From positions 1 to 64,000 of the forward strand of contig NZ_QVMU01000005.1 in the NCBI RefSeq assembly GCF_003605645.1: a stretch of DNA of 64,000 nt. Reading direction: 5' to 3'. Position 1 is the first letter of the stretch; each line of letters begins with the position of its first letter. Source of the DNA: Vibrio sinensis. Lineage in GTDB: Bacteria > Pseudomonadota > Gammaproteobacteria > Enterobacterales > Vibrionaceae. The notes beneath the pieces are model-generated. The model searched no databases, was not told the DNA's origin, and saw nothing but the letters and a program-made list of their open reading frames with translations. Of the stretch, positions 62,435 through 64,000 are shown piece by piece. Made by a program: the position numbers and the translations under genes.

Positions 62435-63889
62435 TTATTTCACTCTATCTATCTCTCGATGGACCTGATTGAGTGATTTTGCCCAAGGGTCAAGCTGTTG
62501 TAGCTTTTCAGGTAACGCAGAAACAGCATCTCGCGCAGACTGAATCGTTGGGAAATTATCAAAAGTAATGATAAACCACTCGGTATCATTGCGAACCGTC
62601 GGATAAACGTAAATCTTACGACTTAACTGATGCTTATCGAGAAATAGCTGAACTTCCTCTGGGGAGCTAACAGCCGCAAGCTGCAAAGTATAACTATGAG
62701 GTGAAAAACTTTTTAGCGTATCTCTTGCAAAAGAAAAGGCGACTACAGGTGGTGATATCCCCTCAGGTTCAGCCGATGTGCTGTTCTCATTCGAGGGATC
62801 AACCGAAGATGAATCCTGCGCAGGCAATGCCGAGTCATTAAGCTTCGACGGTGCCGATTTATTGTCAAGTAAAGCGTCAACGACATCAGAGGTAATGACT
62901 AAACGTTTATGTTTATCATCATCAGACTGCCCAACACTCGATGCATCATCTAAAACTTCTGGAGGGAGCGCATCTGAATCATCTTCCGCAGTTTCAATAG
63001 CCAAAACAGATTCCTGCTCAGATAACTTGGCTTGTTCAGATGGGATATCTGTTAAGGTCGGGATCACTGTTTGTTCGACAGCCGGTATTATGGATTCATT
63101 TTGCTTTGGCATTGAGTTACCCATCATCCACCAGTAACCACCAGCAATGAACAATAGAAGAATCAGCACTAAAATTGCAATCTTAAACGGTGAACCTACT
63201 ATTGAACGGATGATAATTTTTTTCTCCACTTTCTGCTCCCCTAACGCCATGATATCTCCAGGACGAAGCGCTACTTTCTTATAAGCACTACGCACTCGCT
63301 TTTCCATATCGTCTTCAACAAAACGTACGACCAAATGCTCAAAGAAACGGTCCGCGTCATCTGTTGTCAAGGTTTCGATTTCTAACTCGACTGGTTTTAG
63401 GTCTTGCCCTTGAGCCAGTCGTGATACTTTGGCTTCAAGGCTATTTTGACGCGAGAATAAAACGACAGTAATTGTCCAATATGGGGTTATTTGTGACTGT
63501 AATACCAATCGCCACAACTCTGACAGTAGCGAATCAGAAAGAAGATGAGCATCATCTACAACAATGACCATATCGCATGATTCTTCTGCCATCTGATACG
63601 AGAAACTCTCATACAAAGGCAAATTAGCATCAAATGACACACCGGGAATAAGTTGATTCAAGATTGTAGAGCGATGCTGTCCATCGCTCTGGTTAGGGTG
63701 ACACATCAGTAACGACTGATTCTTGTCTTGAACCCAAGCTTCTAGATAACGCTGAGCAATCCACGACTTTCCGGCACCAGAGACGCCCGTCACGTTGATA
63801 AAATTGGAACTAAACTGAGTCAGAAGCTGTAAACGTTCTAATAGTTCCGTTTGTGATTCCAACTCTAACATTCGCGAATGATGCATCAT
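62435..63889 (-). CDS. damX: DamX-like cell-division protein: AAA ATPase and SPOR domain
   Basis: A 484-aa inner membrane protein. The N-terminal cytosolic AAA domain has Walker A GVSGAGKS (35-42) and Walker B IVVDDAH (about 109-115). One membrane helix (about 233-253) is followed by a long acidic Ser/Asp/Glu-rich periplasmic linker and a C-terminal SPOR domain (about 405-475), which binds denuded septal peptidoglycan. E. coli DamX has the SPOR end but a degenerate N-terminus, so the intact P-loop here is notable. First complete gene of the dam operon in this window. Confidence 0.88.
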   Translation of the reverse strand: MMHHSRMLELESQTELLERLQLLTQFSSNFINVTGVSGAGKSWIAQRYLEAWVQDKNQSLLMCHPNQSDGQHRSTILNQLIPGVSFDANLPLYESFSYQMAEESCDMVIVVDDAHLLSDSLLSELWRLVLQSQITPYWTITVVLFSRQNSLEAKVSRLAQGQDLKPVELEIETLTTDDADRFFEHLVVRFVEDDMEKRVRSAYKKVALRPGDIMALGEQKVEKKIIIRSIVGSPFKIAILVLILLLFIAGGYWWMMGNSMPKQNESIIPAVEQTVIPTLTDIPSEQAKLSEQESVLAIETAEDDSDALPPEVLDDASSVGQSDDDKHKRLVITSDVVDALLDNKSAPSKLNDSALPAQDSSSVDPSNENSTSAEPEGISPPVVAFSFARDTLKSFSPHSYTLQLAAVSSPEEVQLFLDKHQLSRKIYVYPTVRNDTEWFIITFDNFPTIQSARDAVSALPEKLQQLDPWAKSLNQVHREIDRVK

Positions 63890-63918
63890 ACGTCTCTAGT
63901 CACTATCAAATCATAAAA

Positions 63919-64000
63919 TTACAACGTTCGACCGTAGTCGATCGCTTGCTCAATTAATGCTTCTGGAACACCTTTCACGACAGATGCCGTACCTATACTG
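63919..64000 (-). CDS. aroB: 3-dehydroquinate synthase, 3' end only
   Basis: The last 26 codons and stop of an open frame running off the right edge. They read SIGTASVVKGVPEALIEQAI then DYGRTL, which fits the SIGTAEVV-type C-terminus of vibrio AroB as I remember it. AroB makes 3-dehydroquinate in the shikimate pathway. The order aroB-damX-dam is conserved in enteric and vibrio genomes, which supports the call. Confidence 0.8.
   Translation of the reverse strand, partial: SIGTASVVKGVPEALIEQAIDYGRTL

Overview
The window is a chromosomal segment of a gamma-proteobacterium of the Vibrionaceae, most likely a Vibrio. Support comes from MotX (a part of the sodium-driven polar flagellar motor), a kefG-kefB / yheS-yheT-yheU / prkB / crp run, an astA-astD cluster beside crp, and protein sequences that read as typical Vibrio homologues. 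I cannot name the species. Nearly everything is core genome: I see no prophage, integron, insertion sequence, CRISPR array or plasmid gene.

Layout. (1) 1-360: the minus-strand leader and tandem promoters of an rRNA operon whose 16S gene lies just beyond the left edge. (2) 0.5-15 kb: sulfate assimilation in two minus-strand blocks, cysJIH and cobA-cysDN-SLC13 permease-cysC. Between them sit a small conserved gene, an outer membrane barrel, pspG with a sigma-54-type promoter, dusA, zur and a CheX-like gene. Together the two blocks encode sulfate uptake, activation to APS and PAPS, reduction to sulfite and sulfide, and the methyltransferase that starts siroheme synthesis for CysI. (3) 15-21 kb: cpdB behind an FNR-type box, a Crp-family regulator, elaA, an EamA exporter, the OapA-like ytfB, fklB and a secreted DUF2780 protein. 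(4) 21-35 kb: the alpha, spc and S10 ribosomal protein operons on the minus strand, including rpmJ (37 codons), the alpha-operon leader, the spc promoter and the S10 leader. (5) 35-44 kb: rlmB and rnr, a secreted amidohydrolase with a PurR-type box, motX with a very good sigma-28 promoter, purA and an isoaspartyl peptidase. (6) 44-53 kb: slyD, yheV, kefB-kefG, then on the plus strand yheS, a TIGR02444 gene, yheT, yheU, prkB and crp. (7) 53-58.8 kb: argD/astC, astA, astD, a DUF1338 gene and pabA. (8) 58.9-64 kb: aroB (partial)-damX-dam-rpe-gph-trpS, with a terminator-like hairpin before trpS.

No wholly new multi-gene system is evident. The less explained signals are in the gaps: a 48-bp-period repeat at the cheX/cysC junction, a repeat-like block upstream of dusA and zur, a palindromic element after cpdB, helically phased TTGCCA half-sites just upstream of the motX promoter, a perfect inverted repeat over the rnr promoter, and the PurR-type box in front of a periplasmic deaminase-like enzyme.
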